In this document: positions 15,738 through 24,599 of the stretch, in pieces
How the letters are laid out: each line of letters begins with the position of its first letter
How positions within the stretch are numbered: position 1 is the first letter of the stretch
Assembly (NCBI GenBank): GCA_012520435.1
Contig: JAAYOI010000017.1
Span: forward strand, 1-32,930
Direction: 5' to 3'
Source of the DNA: Mollicutes bacterium
Lineage (GTDB): Bacteria; Bacillota_I; Bacilli_A; RF39; UBA660
DNA length: 32,930 nt
Program-made: the position numbers and the translations under genes
The notes under the pieces: generated by a model
Seen by the model: the letters and a program-made list of their open reading frames with translations, nothing else
What the model was told of the DNA's origin: nothing
Database searches by the model: none

Positions 15738-17699
15738 ATGCATATGTTTGAAAGTGTATTTAGGTTTTTATTTGCATGGTTAGATAAAATTGTTGGATGG
15801 TTAATAATGCAAGGATATAACATGTTTGAAATTATTTCAGACATCAATATTTTTGGTGGAAAAATTTATGGAGCAGATTCAGAGATAGATATAACTGCAA
15901 TAGATATATTTAATAAGCGTATATATGCTTTGTTAGCTATATTTATGCTTTTTAAATTAGCTTTTTCATTAATAACATATATTCTTAATCCTGATGAACT
16001 TACAGATAAAAATAAAGGTGCTAGTAAGATAATTAGGAATGTTATAGTAGTTTTATTATTAATTATTTCAGTTCCTTATATTTTTAGAGTAGCTTTTGAT
16101 TTTCAAGGTATGATTGTTAGGAAGAATGTTATTAACAAATTGATCTTAGGGGTAGAAACAGTTGATTTTAATGAAGTAAAACCAGGACAACTTATGGCAT
16201 TTACTGTTTTTTCAGCTTTTGTTAGACCCAATCCTAATTATCCTGGTATGGTAGAAAACTGTGGTGACATATATTCACATAGAACTAGTGATGAATTGTT
16301 GACAAAAGATTGTAAGGATTTCTTGCATAAAAATGGCCATGATGATGTGATAGATCCTTTAGAAGTTGCTATTGCTAACTATGATTATAACTCATTATTA
16401 AGATATGATGTTATAGTATATGCCAAAAAAGATAATCAATTTTTGTTTAATTATATACCTTTAATTTCAACTTTAGCAAGTGGAATTATAGCCTGGGTTT
16501 TAATAATGTTTTGTTTTGATATAGCTGTTCGTGTTGTAAAATTAGGATTTTTACAATTAATTGCTCCAATTCCAATTATATCGTATATAGATCCTAAAAG
16601 TTCAAAAGAAGGATTATTTAAAAAATGGACAAAAGTTTGTTTTTCAACTTATGCTGATCTTTTTCTTCGTTTGCTTGCTATTTCTTTTGCAGTTTTTGTT
16701 ATAGGTATTATTACTACTGGTCAAATGATTAGATATAGTACTAAAGAAACAATTACTATTGAAAATGTTGGAAGTTTAGAATGGACTTTTATTCAAATAT
16801 TTATTATTATTGGAGCATTATTGTTTGCTAAACAATTACCAAAATTGATTGAGGATTTAACAGGTTTTAAATTTGATACGAAATTTACTTTGAATCCAGT
16901 TAAAAAATTAGGAACTGTTCCTGTAATTGGTGGAGCAGCTGCTGCTGGATTAACTATGGCAGGTGCTGCAATAACGGGAGGTGTAGGAGCAGGCGCTCGT
17001 TTAATAGGAGCAGGATTTTCACGTATACCTAGTCCTTTTGCAAAAGATAAAGAAGCGGCTAGTGAAAGAGCTAAAGAACGATATGATCGTAATATGGAAA
17101 GAATGCGAACGGCTTTTGCTAGTAAAATGGCTGCTAGTTCTTATGCCGCAAGTCAAAGGTGGATAACTGCTGGATTGGGAGGTTCTGATAAAGTTGCTGA
17201 TGTTGATAGTGCAAGAAAGACTTTAAGAAAAATAAAAGCAGAACAAACCAAGAAAGAAATAGAAGGGCGTTTTCAAGGTCGTAGGTCAATGGTTGAATTA
17301 GATAAACTAAGAGAAAGAGGAAAAGTACTACATCAAAAAGTTAAAGCACAAGAAGGTTCTAATCTTAGCGAAGGTGAAATATTGTTTGGACATAATAAAG
17401 TATATCAACAATCATATGATGATGTTTCAAATGCTAAACAAGAAATGTATAGGTTAAAAAATGAAATGATGGTGGTAGAAAGCAACTATTCAGCGGCAGC
17501 AAGTCAAGGTGATCAAGCTGCAATGGAGCAGTATAAAAAACAATATGTTGAATTGGCTAAAGTAGCAGGCAAAACTGAAAGTAAATATAATTATTTGAAA
17601 GCAAAACATGAAGATGTTAGAAAAGTATATGTTGAAGATGCTAAAATTGAAGACGCATATGAAGCTTATGACAAGATGGATAAAAAAATAGAGGTTTAA
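15738..17699 (+). CDS. VirB6/TrbL-like polytopic channel protein
   Basis: This 653-aa protein has an N-terminal membrane region (helices about 13-26, 62-83, 100-120, 240-262, 300-330 and 350-370) containing the segment LGFLQLIAPIPIISYIDP, typical of TrbL/VirB6-like proteins of Gram-positive T4SSs. A Gly/Ala-rich stretch follows (about 395-430), then a long charged, predicted coiled-coil cytoplasmic tail (430-653). VirB6 proteins form the inner-membrane translocation channel. It lies between the VirB2-like fusion and PrgI/VirB4 genes, as in conjugation loci. The reading frame ends at TAA 17697-17699, but coding-like sequence continues in the +1 frame to 17823 (separate entry), so the natural protein may be about 40 residues longer. 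Confidence 0.75.
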   Translation: MHMFESVFRFLFAWLDKIVGWLIMQGYNMFEIISDINIFGGKIYGADSEIDITAIDIFNKRIYALLAIFMLFKLAFSLITYILNPDELTDKNKGASKIIRNVIVVLLLIISVPYIFRVAFDFQGMIVRKNVINKLILGVETVDFNEVKPGQLMAFTVFSAFVRPNPNYPGMVENCGDIYSHRTSDELLTKDCKDFLHKNGHDDVIDPLEVAIANYDYNSLLRYDVIVYAKKDNQFLFNYIPLISTLASGIIAWVLIMFCFDIAVRVVKLGFLQLIAPIPIISYIDPKSSKEGLFKKWTKVCFSTYADLFLRLLAISFAVFVIGIITTGQMIRYSTKETITIENVGSLEWTFIQIFIIIGALLFAKQLPKLIEDLTGFKFDTKFTLNPVKKLGTVPVIGGAAAAGLTMAGAAITGGVGAGARLIGAGFSRIPSPFAKDKEAASERAKERYDRNMERMRTAFASKMAASSYAASQRWITAGLGGSDKVADVDSARKTLRKIKAEQTKKEIEGRFQGRRSMVELDKLRERGKVLHQKVKAQEGSNLSEGEILFGHNKVYQQSYDDVSNAKQEMYRLKNEMMVVESNYSAAASQGDQAAMEQYKKQYVELAKVAGKTESKYNYLKAKHEDVRKVYVEDAKIEDAYEAYDKMDKKIEV

Positions 17700-17823
17700 A
17701 AGTACAGAACCAAGCATTGATAAAGAAACAGGTTATAAAATGACAGACAGTGGTATATTTCTTGCTCCTGGAGGTTTTAATAATAAACGTGATTCTGATG
17801 CGGATCCTAATTCTAATACATAA
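17698..17823 (+). other. Out-of-frame 41-codon continuation of the VirB6-like gene
   Basis: Directly after the VirB6-like stop, the +1 frame is open for 41 codons to TAA 17821-17823. It reads as credible protein (KSTEPSIDKETGYK, then SGIFLAPGGFNN, then a DSDADPNSNT end). The other forward frames close quickly. Removing one base around GAGGTTTAAAA (17691-17701) would join it smoothly to the upstream protein (..KKIEV-KSTEP..). Explanations are a recent frameshift, a one-base assembly error in the T3/A4 run, or a +1 ribosomal shift at GTT-TAA. A short independent gene from ATG at codon 15 is possible but has no good ribosome binding site. Confidence 0.6.
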
Positions 17824-17860
17824 AAATTTTTAATATAAAAAGAAAAGGGTGTGATACTAG

Positions 17861-18178
17861 ATGAACAATAATTATTTAATACCGGCTAATTCAAAGAAAT
17901 CTATATTATATTTTGGATTGTTTACTACATTTGATTTAATATTATTTGGTTCAGGATTAGGGTTATCATTAATATTAGTAATGATAATTCCCTTAGGTAA
18001 TTTCTTATTAGCCTTATTAGCAATCTCGCCTGGAGTTATATCTGGTTTTCTTGTCTTTCCTGTTCCATATTATCATAATGTATTAACTTTCCTTAAAAGT
18101 GTAATTAGATTTTATACAGAACGCCGTAAATATCCGTGGAAAGGTTGGTGTTTCCTAGATGAAAAAGAAAATAAGTAA
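17861..18178 (+). CDS. PrgI/VirB3-like small membrane protein
   Basis: This 105-aa protein has two adjacent hydrophobic helices (about 22-44 and 46-68) and a basic C terminus (RFYTERRKYPWKGW). Size, double helix near the N terminus, the YIP/YLIP start and the Y-W-G type end match PrgI/VirB3-type proteins, which sit directly before the VirB4 ATPase in Gram-positive conjugation loci and bind it. The ribosome binding site is GGGTGTGAT. Its last 20 bases overlap the start of the VirB4 N-terminal gene, indicating coupled translation. Assignment is by layout and context. Confidence 0.65.
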   Translation: MNNNYLIPANSKKSILYFGLFTTFDLILFGSGLGLSLILVMIIPLGNFLLALLAISPGVISGFLVFPVPYYHNVLTFLKSVIRFYTERRKYPWKGWCFLDEKENK

Positions 18179-18707
18179 TGGTAGATATACTAATGATTTA
18201 ATTCCTATTAAGAGTATTACTAATGGTATGATTATATTAGACAACAATTATAAAGTTACTGGTATAAAAATAATACCTCGTAATATTTTTATTCTTGATC
18301 AAGATATGCAGAATAGTATTATTGCCAATTTAAAAAATGTTTACAATATAATAGATTATGAATTTTGGATAATTGCCGCTGATCGACCTGTTGATATAAA
18401 TCTTTATTTATCACAATTACAATTATTGTATAATTCTATTACTAGTCAAGTTAAAAGAAAATTAATAATGGAAGATATTAATAAAGCTAATATGTTTATG
18501 AATAATAATGTAGTTGATACTGAATATTTTCTTTTATTTAAAGAAAAAGATAACGATTTAATTCAAAAACGTATTAGAACTTTAATAAATGCTTTTGCTA
18601 GTGCAGGATTATCTTCCCATCAAGTAACAAATGATGATTTGCGCATGATCTTAGATAACTTTTTAAATGGTGGACAAACTACTAATTTTGGGACGGTGAT
18701 TGGATAA
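18159..18707 (+). CDS. VirB4 N-terminal domain encoded as a separate gene
   Basis: This 182-aa protein resembles the N-terminal non-ATPase domain of VirB4/TraC/PrgJ ATPases. It has beta strands (DNNYKVTGIKIIPRNIF), a helix with NSIIANLKNVYNII, a strand plus DRPVDI, a long polar helix, EYFLLFKEKD and the AGLSSHQVTNDDLRMILDNFL segment that precedes the second half in VirB4. It contains no P-loop. It overlaps the PrgI-like gene by 20 bases and the ATPase gene by one base (TAATG). Together the two VirB4 parts total about 776 residues, close to a usual single VirB4. Either a natural split or a frameshifted VirB4 is possible. The clean stop/start overlap favours a natural split. Confidence 0.7.
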   Translation: MKKKISNGRYTNDLIPIKSITNGMIILDNNYKVTGIKIIPRNIFILDQDMQNSIIANLKNVYNIIDYEFWIIAADRPVDINLYLSQLQLLYNSITSQVKRKLIMEDINKANMFMNNNVVDTEYFLLFKEKDNDLIQKRIRTLINAFASAGLSSHQVTNDDLRMILDNFLNGGQTTNFGTVIG

Positions 18708-20491
18708 TGGATATAAAAAGTCAAATTGCCCCTAAAGGTCTTGAATTTAAATCTAGTAGTTTTGTCATAAGTGATAAACATGCCACTATTTTAACAGTTG
18801 TTTCTTATCCAAAATTTATTAGTCCTGGATATTTATCGTCATTAACAAGTATGTCAGGTATAAAAGTAGTTATAAAGCATATACCATTACCTTTTAGTGT
18901 TATATCAAAAATGATAAATAAGGAAATTGCTGATTTAAAGCAAAGATATCAAGAAGAAAATGATCGTACAATTCAAGAACGAATTAGACAAGATTATGAA
19001 TCATTAGAATACTTTATTCAAATGTTAGCTGCTAGTCAATCCAAAATTTATGATTTTCAAATGCACATAATGATTACAGCTGATTCTGAAGAAGAATTAA
19101 CAAGAAAAAAGATGCAAGTTCGTAATTATTTAGAAGCAATGGAAATGCGTGCTTTTCCATTGCGCTTTGAACAAGAAAAAGTATTAAAATCAATTATTCC
19201 AATATATCCTTCACAAGATATTGAACAAAGAATAGGAACACCAATTCCTTCTACAACTATTGCGGCTATGTATCCTTTTATTTTTGACAGTATAAAAGAT
19301 TCCGGTTTATCATGTTTATTAGGGGTTGATTTTTCAGGTGGTGTTATCTTATTTAACCAGTTTTTATATCAAATTCGTAAGGAACACAACCGTAATAATG
19401 CTAATATGATTATTTTAGGTTCATCAGGAAGTGGTAAATCAACAGCTGCTAAATTGTTATTAAGAACTAATATTCGTAATAATCATCAAATTGTTGTCAT
19501 TGATCCTGAAGGCGAATTAGAAGAAATGACAAAATTATATGGTGGGGATTTCATCGATTTAGGAAAAGGTGGAGAATATGGAATGATTAATCCCCTTGAA
19601 GTTGTTTTAGATTATGATGAAGAAGAAGCAAAACAAGGACTTGGGTATACTGTTTTAACGAGAACTTTACAAACAATCAAAGCCTTTTTAAAATATTATG
19701 ACCCTGATATTGAAGAAGATGTTGTTAATCTTTTTAGTGAAATAGTTCAAGATACATATCGTCGTTTTGGTATGGATTTTAATACTGATTTTACAAAGTT
19801 TAAATCAACTGATTATCCAACATTTAAAGATGTTTATGCAACTATTAGAGGGCGACTTATGTCAATGAGTGAACATAGTCATGAAAAAGATATTTTAGAA
19901 AAATTAGAAATTAAAATCAGACCAATTATTAGAGAATTAAGGTATTATTTTGATGGACATACAACCATTTCACCAAAAAGTGAATTTATTGTATTTAACA
20001 TAAGAGAGTTAATGAATGCTGATACAAATATTCGTAATGCATTATTCTTTAATATTTTAAAATATGCATGGGGCTTAACATTAAATAAATCAGTTAATAC
20101 AGTTTTAATGGTTGATGAAGCTCATGTGTTATTAAGTGGAAATAATACTTTGGGTGCTGATTTCTTAGCACAAGTTCAAAGACGTTCAAGGAAATATAAC
20201 ACGGGAACAATTATAATTACTCAACAACCTAGTGATTTCTCAGATCCAGCTGTTATTACTCAAGGAAAAGCTATTTTCGATAATGCTTCGTATTATTTAA
20301 TAATGGGACTTAAAAAACAAGCGGTTGAAGATTTAAGTAAATTAATTGATTTAAATGATAATGAAAAAGAAAGTATTAAAAGATATAATCAAGGTGAGGC
20401 TTTATTTATATGTGGAAGTAGAAGAATGCGTATTAATATAGTTGCTACTGAACAAGAATTAGATTCATTTGGAAGTGGTGGCGGATTATAG
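18707..20491 (+). CDS. virB4: VirB4-like T4SS ATPase (C-terminal part with motor domain)
   Basis: VirB4 is the conserved ATPase that energises T4SS assembly and substrate transfer. The 594-aa product has a linker/N-terminal half (LTVVSYPKFISPGYLS, VVIKHIPLPFS, long helix about 65-115) and Walker A GSSGSGKST (238-246). VVIDPEGE and GMINPLEV strands follow, then Walker B VLMVDEAH (Asp470-Glu471) and the QQPSDFSDPAV segment, typical of VirB4. All motor motifs are intact. Its first residues correspond to the middle of a normal VirB4, with the N-terminal domain encoded by the preceding gene. The product ends with GSGGGL. Confidence 0.92.
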   Translation: MDIKSQIAPKGLEFKSSSFVISDKHATILTVVSYPKFISPGYLSSLTSMSGIKVVIKHIPLPFSVISKMINKEIADLKQRYQEENDRTIQERIRQDYESLEYFIQMLAASQSKIYDFQMHIMITADSEEELTRKKMQVRNYLEAMEMRAFPLRFEQEKVLKSIIPIYPSQDIEQRIGTPIPSTTIAAMYPFIFDSIKDSGLSCLLGVDFSGGVILFNQFLYQIRKEHNRNNANMIILGSSGSGKSTAAKLLLRTNIRNNHQIVVIDPEGELEEMTKLYGGDFIDLGKGGEYGMINPLEVVLDYDEEEAKQGLGYTVLTRTLQTIKAFLKYYDPDIEEDVVNLFSEIVQDTYRRFGMDFNTDFTKFKSTDYPTFKDVYATIRGRLMSMSEHSHEKDILEKLEIKIRPIIRELRYYFDGHTTISPKSEFIVFNIRELMNADTNIRNALFFNILKYAWGLTLNKSVNTVLMVDEAHVLLSGNNTLGADFLAQVQRRSRKYNTGTIIITQQPSDFSDPAVITQGKAIFDNASYYLIMGLKKQAVEDLSKLIDLNDNEKESIKRYNQGEALFICGSRRMRINIVATEQELDSFGSGGGL

Positions 20492-20530
20492 TAAAATAAA
20501 AGATATAGCTAAAATTGGTGGTGATTTTTC

Positions 20531-23107
20531 ATGGATAATCAACAAATACCTAATGATGATCAACAAATGCAACCTTCAAAAGAGGATATCAAAAAGCAAC
20601 AAGCTAAGGATGCGATTTCTAATGTAGGTAAAGAAATTGGTAAAAAAGCACTTGAAGCACATGGTGTACCTCCTGGCTTGTCTGATTTAGCAGCCAATAA
20701 AATTGCTAATAATCCTTTTGTTCAATCAAATTTAAATAAGGTTGCAAACAATTCGCTTGTGAAAAATGCATTAGGGGATAAAGGGTTATCAAGTGGCGGA
20801 TTACCACCTTTAAAATCGCCAATGGGAGGATTACCAGGTCTTAGTAGTGGTGGAATTTCTAATTCTGCTGATGAGGATGATGGTGGAGCACTCGATACTG
20901 CTCAAAAAATGGCTAGTACAGCCATGAAAATCAAAAAATATTGGCCTATTATATCAGCAATTGCTCCCGTTGTGGGTTGGATTTTGCTTGCAATAATTGG
21001 TATTATTTTGATAATGATTCCTATTATGTTTATTCAAGAAAATATTGAAAAATTTGAAGAAGGAATAGATAAATTTATTAATTTTATTTCGGGACAAGGT
21101 TGGGAAACATCAGAAGTAGTATTTTTTCAGACATTAAAAAATGAATATGATCGTTTTCATAATCGTTTAGAATATATCGAAGGGGAATTTGATATTCCTT
21201 TAATTGCTGCTACAGTTCATTTTAATAGAATAGTTGATCCAGATGCTTATTCTTATAATGGCGAAAATATTGAATATGACGATAGTAACTATAATGATTC
21301 TAATCCCGTAATACCGGCTAATCAGTTGCGTAATTTTTATGTAAAAGCTAATAATGAATTAGGTAGTGCTTGGACTTTAGTTCCTGGCCAAAAAAAATTA
21401 ATTGGACATCTAATTGATACTAAAATTTCATACAAATGTGTTGCTTATCCATCAGGTTGGTCTTTTTTTAATTTTGATGCATGGGAAGAATTTTATGCAA
21501 TTATAAAAACACAATTAGATGATTTTTGGGAACATTTAAATTTTACTGCAACTGATACAACTAAGGACTTAATAGAAAGAAAAAGTGTTTTACGTACTAT
21601 ACGTTTGATATATATTTATGCTTTCGAAGGTGGAAGTGATTATTTTGAAAATGAACTTACTAATTTACTTTACGAAATAGCTAATGATAATATTTATAAA
21701 AATATAGTCGAAATTATTAAAACCATTGAGAAACCAGAAAAAGAATGTGGTGATAAAAGTATAGCTGTTCCTATTTTAAAGAAATTTATCAATTATGAAG
21801 AATATAAAAAATATTTAAAAACATATTTACCGTTACAACCTTATGCTCGATGTGAGAATTGTGAATATAAAAATGCTTCTAGTGAACGAAAAGAGCAATT
21901 ACTTAATCAATGGATTGAAGAAATATTTGATCAAAGGGATGCTTATAATTATTTAAGAGGTACTCCTTCTAAAAATCAAATTATGTATGTACCGGGAATG
22001 GCATCTTTGCCTGTGCAAATAGGTGCAGGTGAAGATTGGAAAGACTATATATCAGGAGCAAAAAGTGGAACACCACGTGGTTATGGAGATCCACGTTGTT
22101 ATAAAAATGGGGAACTTGATTCTTATAATTGTTTTCATAAAGGTGTTGATTTTTCTTTTGCTTGGGGAACGCCTGTAGTAGCGATTGCTAACGGTGATGT
22201 TATAATGGCGGTTTCTAGCAACGAAGGTTATGGAAATTTTGTAAAATTAGGGCATGATCTTAACAACGATGGAAAATATGAATATTATAGTTTATATGCT
22301 CATTTATCAGAAATAAATGTTAGTATTGGAACCAAAATTGGTGGTGGTCAACAACTTGGAAAAGTTGGTTCAACTGGTAATTCAACAGGACCTCATTTAC
22401 ATTTTGAAATTAGAGATAGTGATGACAATCCAATTGATCCAGCTCCAATTTTAAATGGAATTCAAGAAGGTGGTAGTCATCCTTTATCAGATTTTATGGC
22501 TTGTAGAATGTATACTGATTCACAAATTGCAGCAATTAATAATAATTTAGCTAATGCTGTGAATAAAGCTGGTTATGGAACTAGAGAAGGTGTAGTTGCG
22601 GCTGCTAAATATTTAGCAAGTGAATTAGATGTAACAGTTCCTTATTGGTATGGTGGTAAATATAAACAAAAAGGAATTAACAAAGAATGGGGTTGTGATA
22701 AAACTATTACAGCTAATCCAGGTACTGAAAGACAACCGACTGGTTCTATCCATCCATATGGATTAGATTGTAGTGGATTTGTTTCATGGGCAATAAGAAA
22801 TGGTGGTTATAAAGCAAATACCATTCTTGAAGGTACAGATAATCAGATAAATTTTACTAATGAATATGTTGATTGGAATGATTATAATAGTATTAATAAG
22901 GTTAAACCTGGTGATTTAGCATGGACTGATGGTCATATTGGAATAATTGTTGAAGTTGATAAGGCAAGTTGTTCTTATTATGTAGCTGAAGCTAAAGGAG
23001 CAAAATATGGAGTATTAATTACTAGAAATAGTTGTTTTGGTAGTGATTTTAAAACAATTATTTTAATGGATGGTTACTACAATAACAATAATAACAAGGA
23101 GGCTTAA
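20531..23107 (+). CDS. Membrane-tethered bifunctional cell-wall hydrolase (M23 + NlpC/P60)
   Basis: This 858-aa protein starts with a low-complexity, Gln/Lys then Gly/Ser/Pro-rich cytoplasmic part (1-135), followed by one membrane helix (about 139-170). An unassigned external region (175-500) may hold a structural T4SS domain. A LytM/M23 endopeptidase domain follows, with the Zn site H536-xxx-D540 (HKGVD), H591 (YAHLS) and HLH 622-624. The C-terminal NlpC/P60 domain has Cys747 (LDCSGF) and His802 (DGHIGI). Two peptidoglycan-cutting domains in one T4SS protein fit the VirB1/TcpG-type job of opening the wall for the apparatus. Both catalytic sets are intact, so the organism probably has peptidoglycan. 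Confidence 0.88.
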   Translation: MDNQQIPNDDQQMQPSKEDIKKQQAKDAISNVGKEIGKKALEAHGVPPGLSDLAANKIANNPFVQSNLNKVANNSLVKNALGDKGLSSGGLPPLKSPMGGLPGLSSGGISNSADEDDGGALDTAQKMASTAMKIKKYWPIISAIAPVVGWILLAIIGIILIMIPIMFIQENIEKFEEGIDKFINFISGQGWETSEVVFFQTLKNEYDRFHNRLEYIEGEFDIPLIAATVHFNRIVDPDAYSYNGENIEYDDSNYNDSNPVIPANQLRNFYVKANNELGSAWTLVPGQKKLIGHLIDTKISYKCVAYPSGWSFFNFDAWEEFYAIIKTQLDDFWEHLNFTATDTTKDLIERKSVLRTIRLIYIYAFEGGSDYFENELTNLLYEIANDNIYKNIVEIIKTIEKPEKECGDKSIAVPILKKFINYEEYKKYLKTYLPLQPYARCENCEYKNASSERKEQLLNQWIEEIFDQRDAYNYLRGTPSKNQIMYVPGMASLPVQIGAGEDWKDYISGAKSGTPRGYGDPRCYKNGELDSYNCFHKGVDFSFAWGTPVVAIANGDVIMAVSSNEGYGNFVKLGHDLNNDGKYEYYSLYAHLSEINVSIGTKIGGGQQLGKVGSTGNSTGPHLHFEIRDSDDNPIDPAPILNGIQEGGSHPLSDFMACRMYTDSQIAAINNNLANAVNKAGYGTREGVVAAAKYLASELDVTVPYWYGGKYKQKGINKEWGCDKTITANPGTERQPTGSIHPYGLDCSGFVSWAIRNGGYKANTILEGTDNQINFTNEYVDWNDYNSINKVKPGDLAWTDGHIGIIVEVDKASCSYYVAEAKGAKYGVLITRNSCFGSDFKTIILMDGYYNNNNNKEA

Positions 23108-23839
23108 ATGAAAAAAAAGTCATTTAAAATAATATTATTAGGAATATTTTGTCTTTTGTTAGTAGGATGTAATATTGATTACAATGTTGTGATTGATAGT
23201 AATAATAGAGTTAAGGAAAATATTATAATTAATATTCCTAATAATATATTATCTAATGACGAAAGCCCTAAAAAAGCATTAGATAAAAAAATTGAAGGAT
23301 ATAAAAAAATACCAGCTTATAAATATTATAAAGTTAGTAGAAAAGTAGGAAAAAACAATTCTATTCTTAATATTAAAAGAGAATATTCAAAATTGGAAAA
23401 ATATGCTGATTCACCAATTTTAAATGATTTATTTGAAAATATTATGATTATTGAAAATGATTATTATACTGTTTTTAAAACAGTTGGTGATTACAATTAT
23501 GATTATTTTTATGGAAGAGTAAGTGAACCAATTGATCCTAGTAAAGCAAGTTCAATAAAAGATGTAGTCGTTAAGATACAATTGCATAATAAATTAATTG
23601 AAAGTAATGCTGATGAAGTTGATGAAAAAAATAATATTTATACATGGTATTTTTCGCCAGAATATACTGCTAAATATATTTATATGAAATATGGTAAAGA
23701 AAAAAGATATGATATAATTATAAAATCTTTTATTAAAAATAATATTGGTATAGTAATTGTAGTTTCAACTATTGTTATTGGTGTATTAGTTTTAGGAAGT
23801 ATTTTCTTTATTAAGCGAATAGGGGCTAATAAAATTTAA
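23108..23839 (+). CDS. Lipoprotein with C-terminal membrane helix (paralog A)
   Basis: The 243-aa product has a lipoprotein signal peptide with lipobox LLVGC (Cys about 21). An external domain begins NIDYNVVIDSNNRVKENI, and a C-terminal membrane helix (about 211-235, NIGIVIVVSTIVIGVLVLGSIFFI) ends in a basic tail. Two membrane attachments, lipid at one end and helix at the other, are unusual. It is closely related to the next gene. The opening DYNV(V/I)(I/V)D..RVKE recalls the start of LppM-type lipoproteins, but I would not assign that. Its ATG begins one base after the stop of the hydrolase gene, so it is part of the T4SS operon. Specific role unknown. Confidence 0.62.
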   Translation: MKKKSFKIILLGIFCLLLVGCNIDYNVVIDSNNRVKENIIINIPNNILSNDESPKKALDKKIEGYKKIPAYKYYKVSRKVGKNNSILNIKREYSKLEKYADSPILNDLFENIMIIENDYYTVFKTVGDYNYDYFYGRVSEPIDPSKASSIKDVVVKIQLHNKLIESNADEVDEKNNIYTWYFSPEYTAKYIYMKYGKEKRYDIIIKSFIKNNIGIVIVVSTIVIGVLVLGSIFFIKRIGANKI

Positions 23840-23855
23840 GATAAGGAGGGTACAA

Positions 23856-24587
23856 ATGAAATTTAGGAAAAATAAATTAGGTAAAATAATTCTTATTCTC
23901 CTTATGATGTTTATTTTAACAGGTTGTAGTGTTGATTATAATGTTGTTGTTGATGAACAAAAAAGGGTTAAAGAAACAGTTAAAGTTATTGAATCTAACG
24001 AAAATATTTTAAAAAATAATGATTATATCGATTTATTTTTAACTGAACAAATCAATGCTTTCAAGAAAAATCCATTATATCAAAATTATGTTTTTAATAA
24101 AAAAACGGGGAAAAAATTTTCATATGTAACCTTAACAAGGAATTATGATTCACTTAAAGCATATAGTGAATCGCTTACTTTTAATCATTTATTTGAGTAT
24201 GCTGAAATTACTACTAATAATGGTATTGTAACCTTTAAAACAGCTGGTAAGTATTATTATGATAATGTATTTGGTGAAAATAATCCTGATCCTCTATTCT
24301 TTATTGATAATATTAATATAAAAATGAAATTTTATAATAATATTATTGATAGTAATGCTGATGAGATTGATAAGAAAAATAATATATTAATTTGGAATAT
24401 TAATGCTGATAATAAAGAAAAAGAACTTTATTTTAAAATTGGAAAAGATAAAAGATATGATATAATAGTATTAGACTATTTGTATAATAATCGAATAAAT
24501 GTTATAATTATTGCTAGTGCTGTTATTGTTGGATTGTTGATAACTTTCATTATTTATAAAAAGATAAAAAAGAATAACACAGTATAG
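23856..24587 (+). CDS. Lipoprotein with C-terminal membrane helix (paralog B)
   Basis: The 243-aa paralog of the preceding protein has a lipobox LTGC (Cys about 23), then SVDYNVVVDEQKRVKETV, NYDSLKAYSESLTFNHLFE, a FKTAGKYYYD segment and an IDSNADEIDKKNNILIWN segment. GKDKRYDIIVLDYLYNN leads into a C-terminal helix and a lysine-rich tail. Paralog A carries matching blocks (FKTVGDYNYD, IESNADEVDEKNNIYTWY, GKEKRYDIIIKSFIKNN). Equal length and aligned motifs indicate tandem gene duplication. It sits between the wall hydrolase and the coupling ATPase genes. A heterodimeric envelope component is plausible but unproven. Confidence 0.62.
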   Translation: MKFRKNKLGKIILILLMMFILTGCSVDYNVVVDEQKRVKETVKVIESNENILKNNDYIDLFLTEQINAFKKNPLYQNYVFNKKTGKKFSYVTLTRNYDSLKAYSESLTFNHLFEYAEITTNNGIVTFKTAGKYYYDNVFGENNPDPLFFIDNINIKMKFYNNIIDSNADEIDKKNNILIWNINADNKEKELYFKIGKDKRYDIIVLDYLYNNRINVIIIASAVIVGLLITFIIYKKIKKNNTV

Positions 24588-24599
24588 TGGGGTGGGAGA

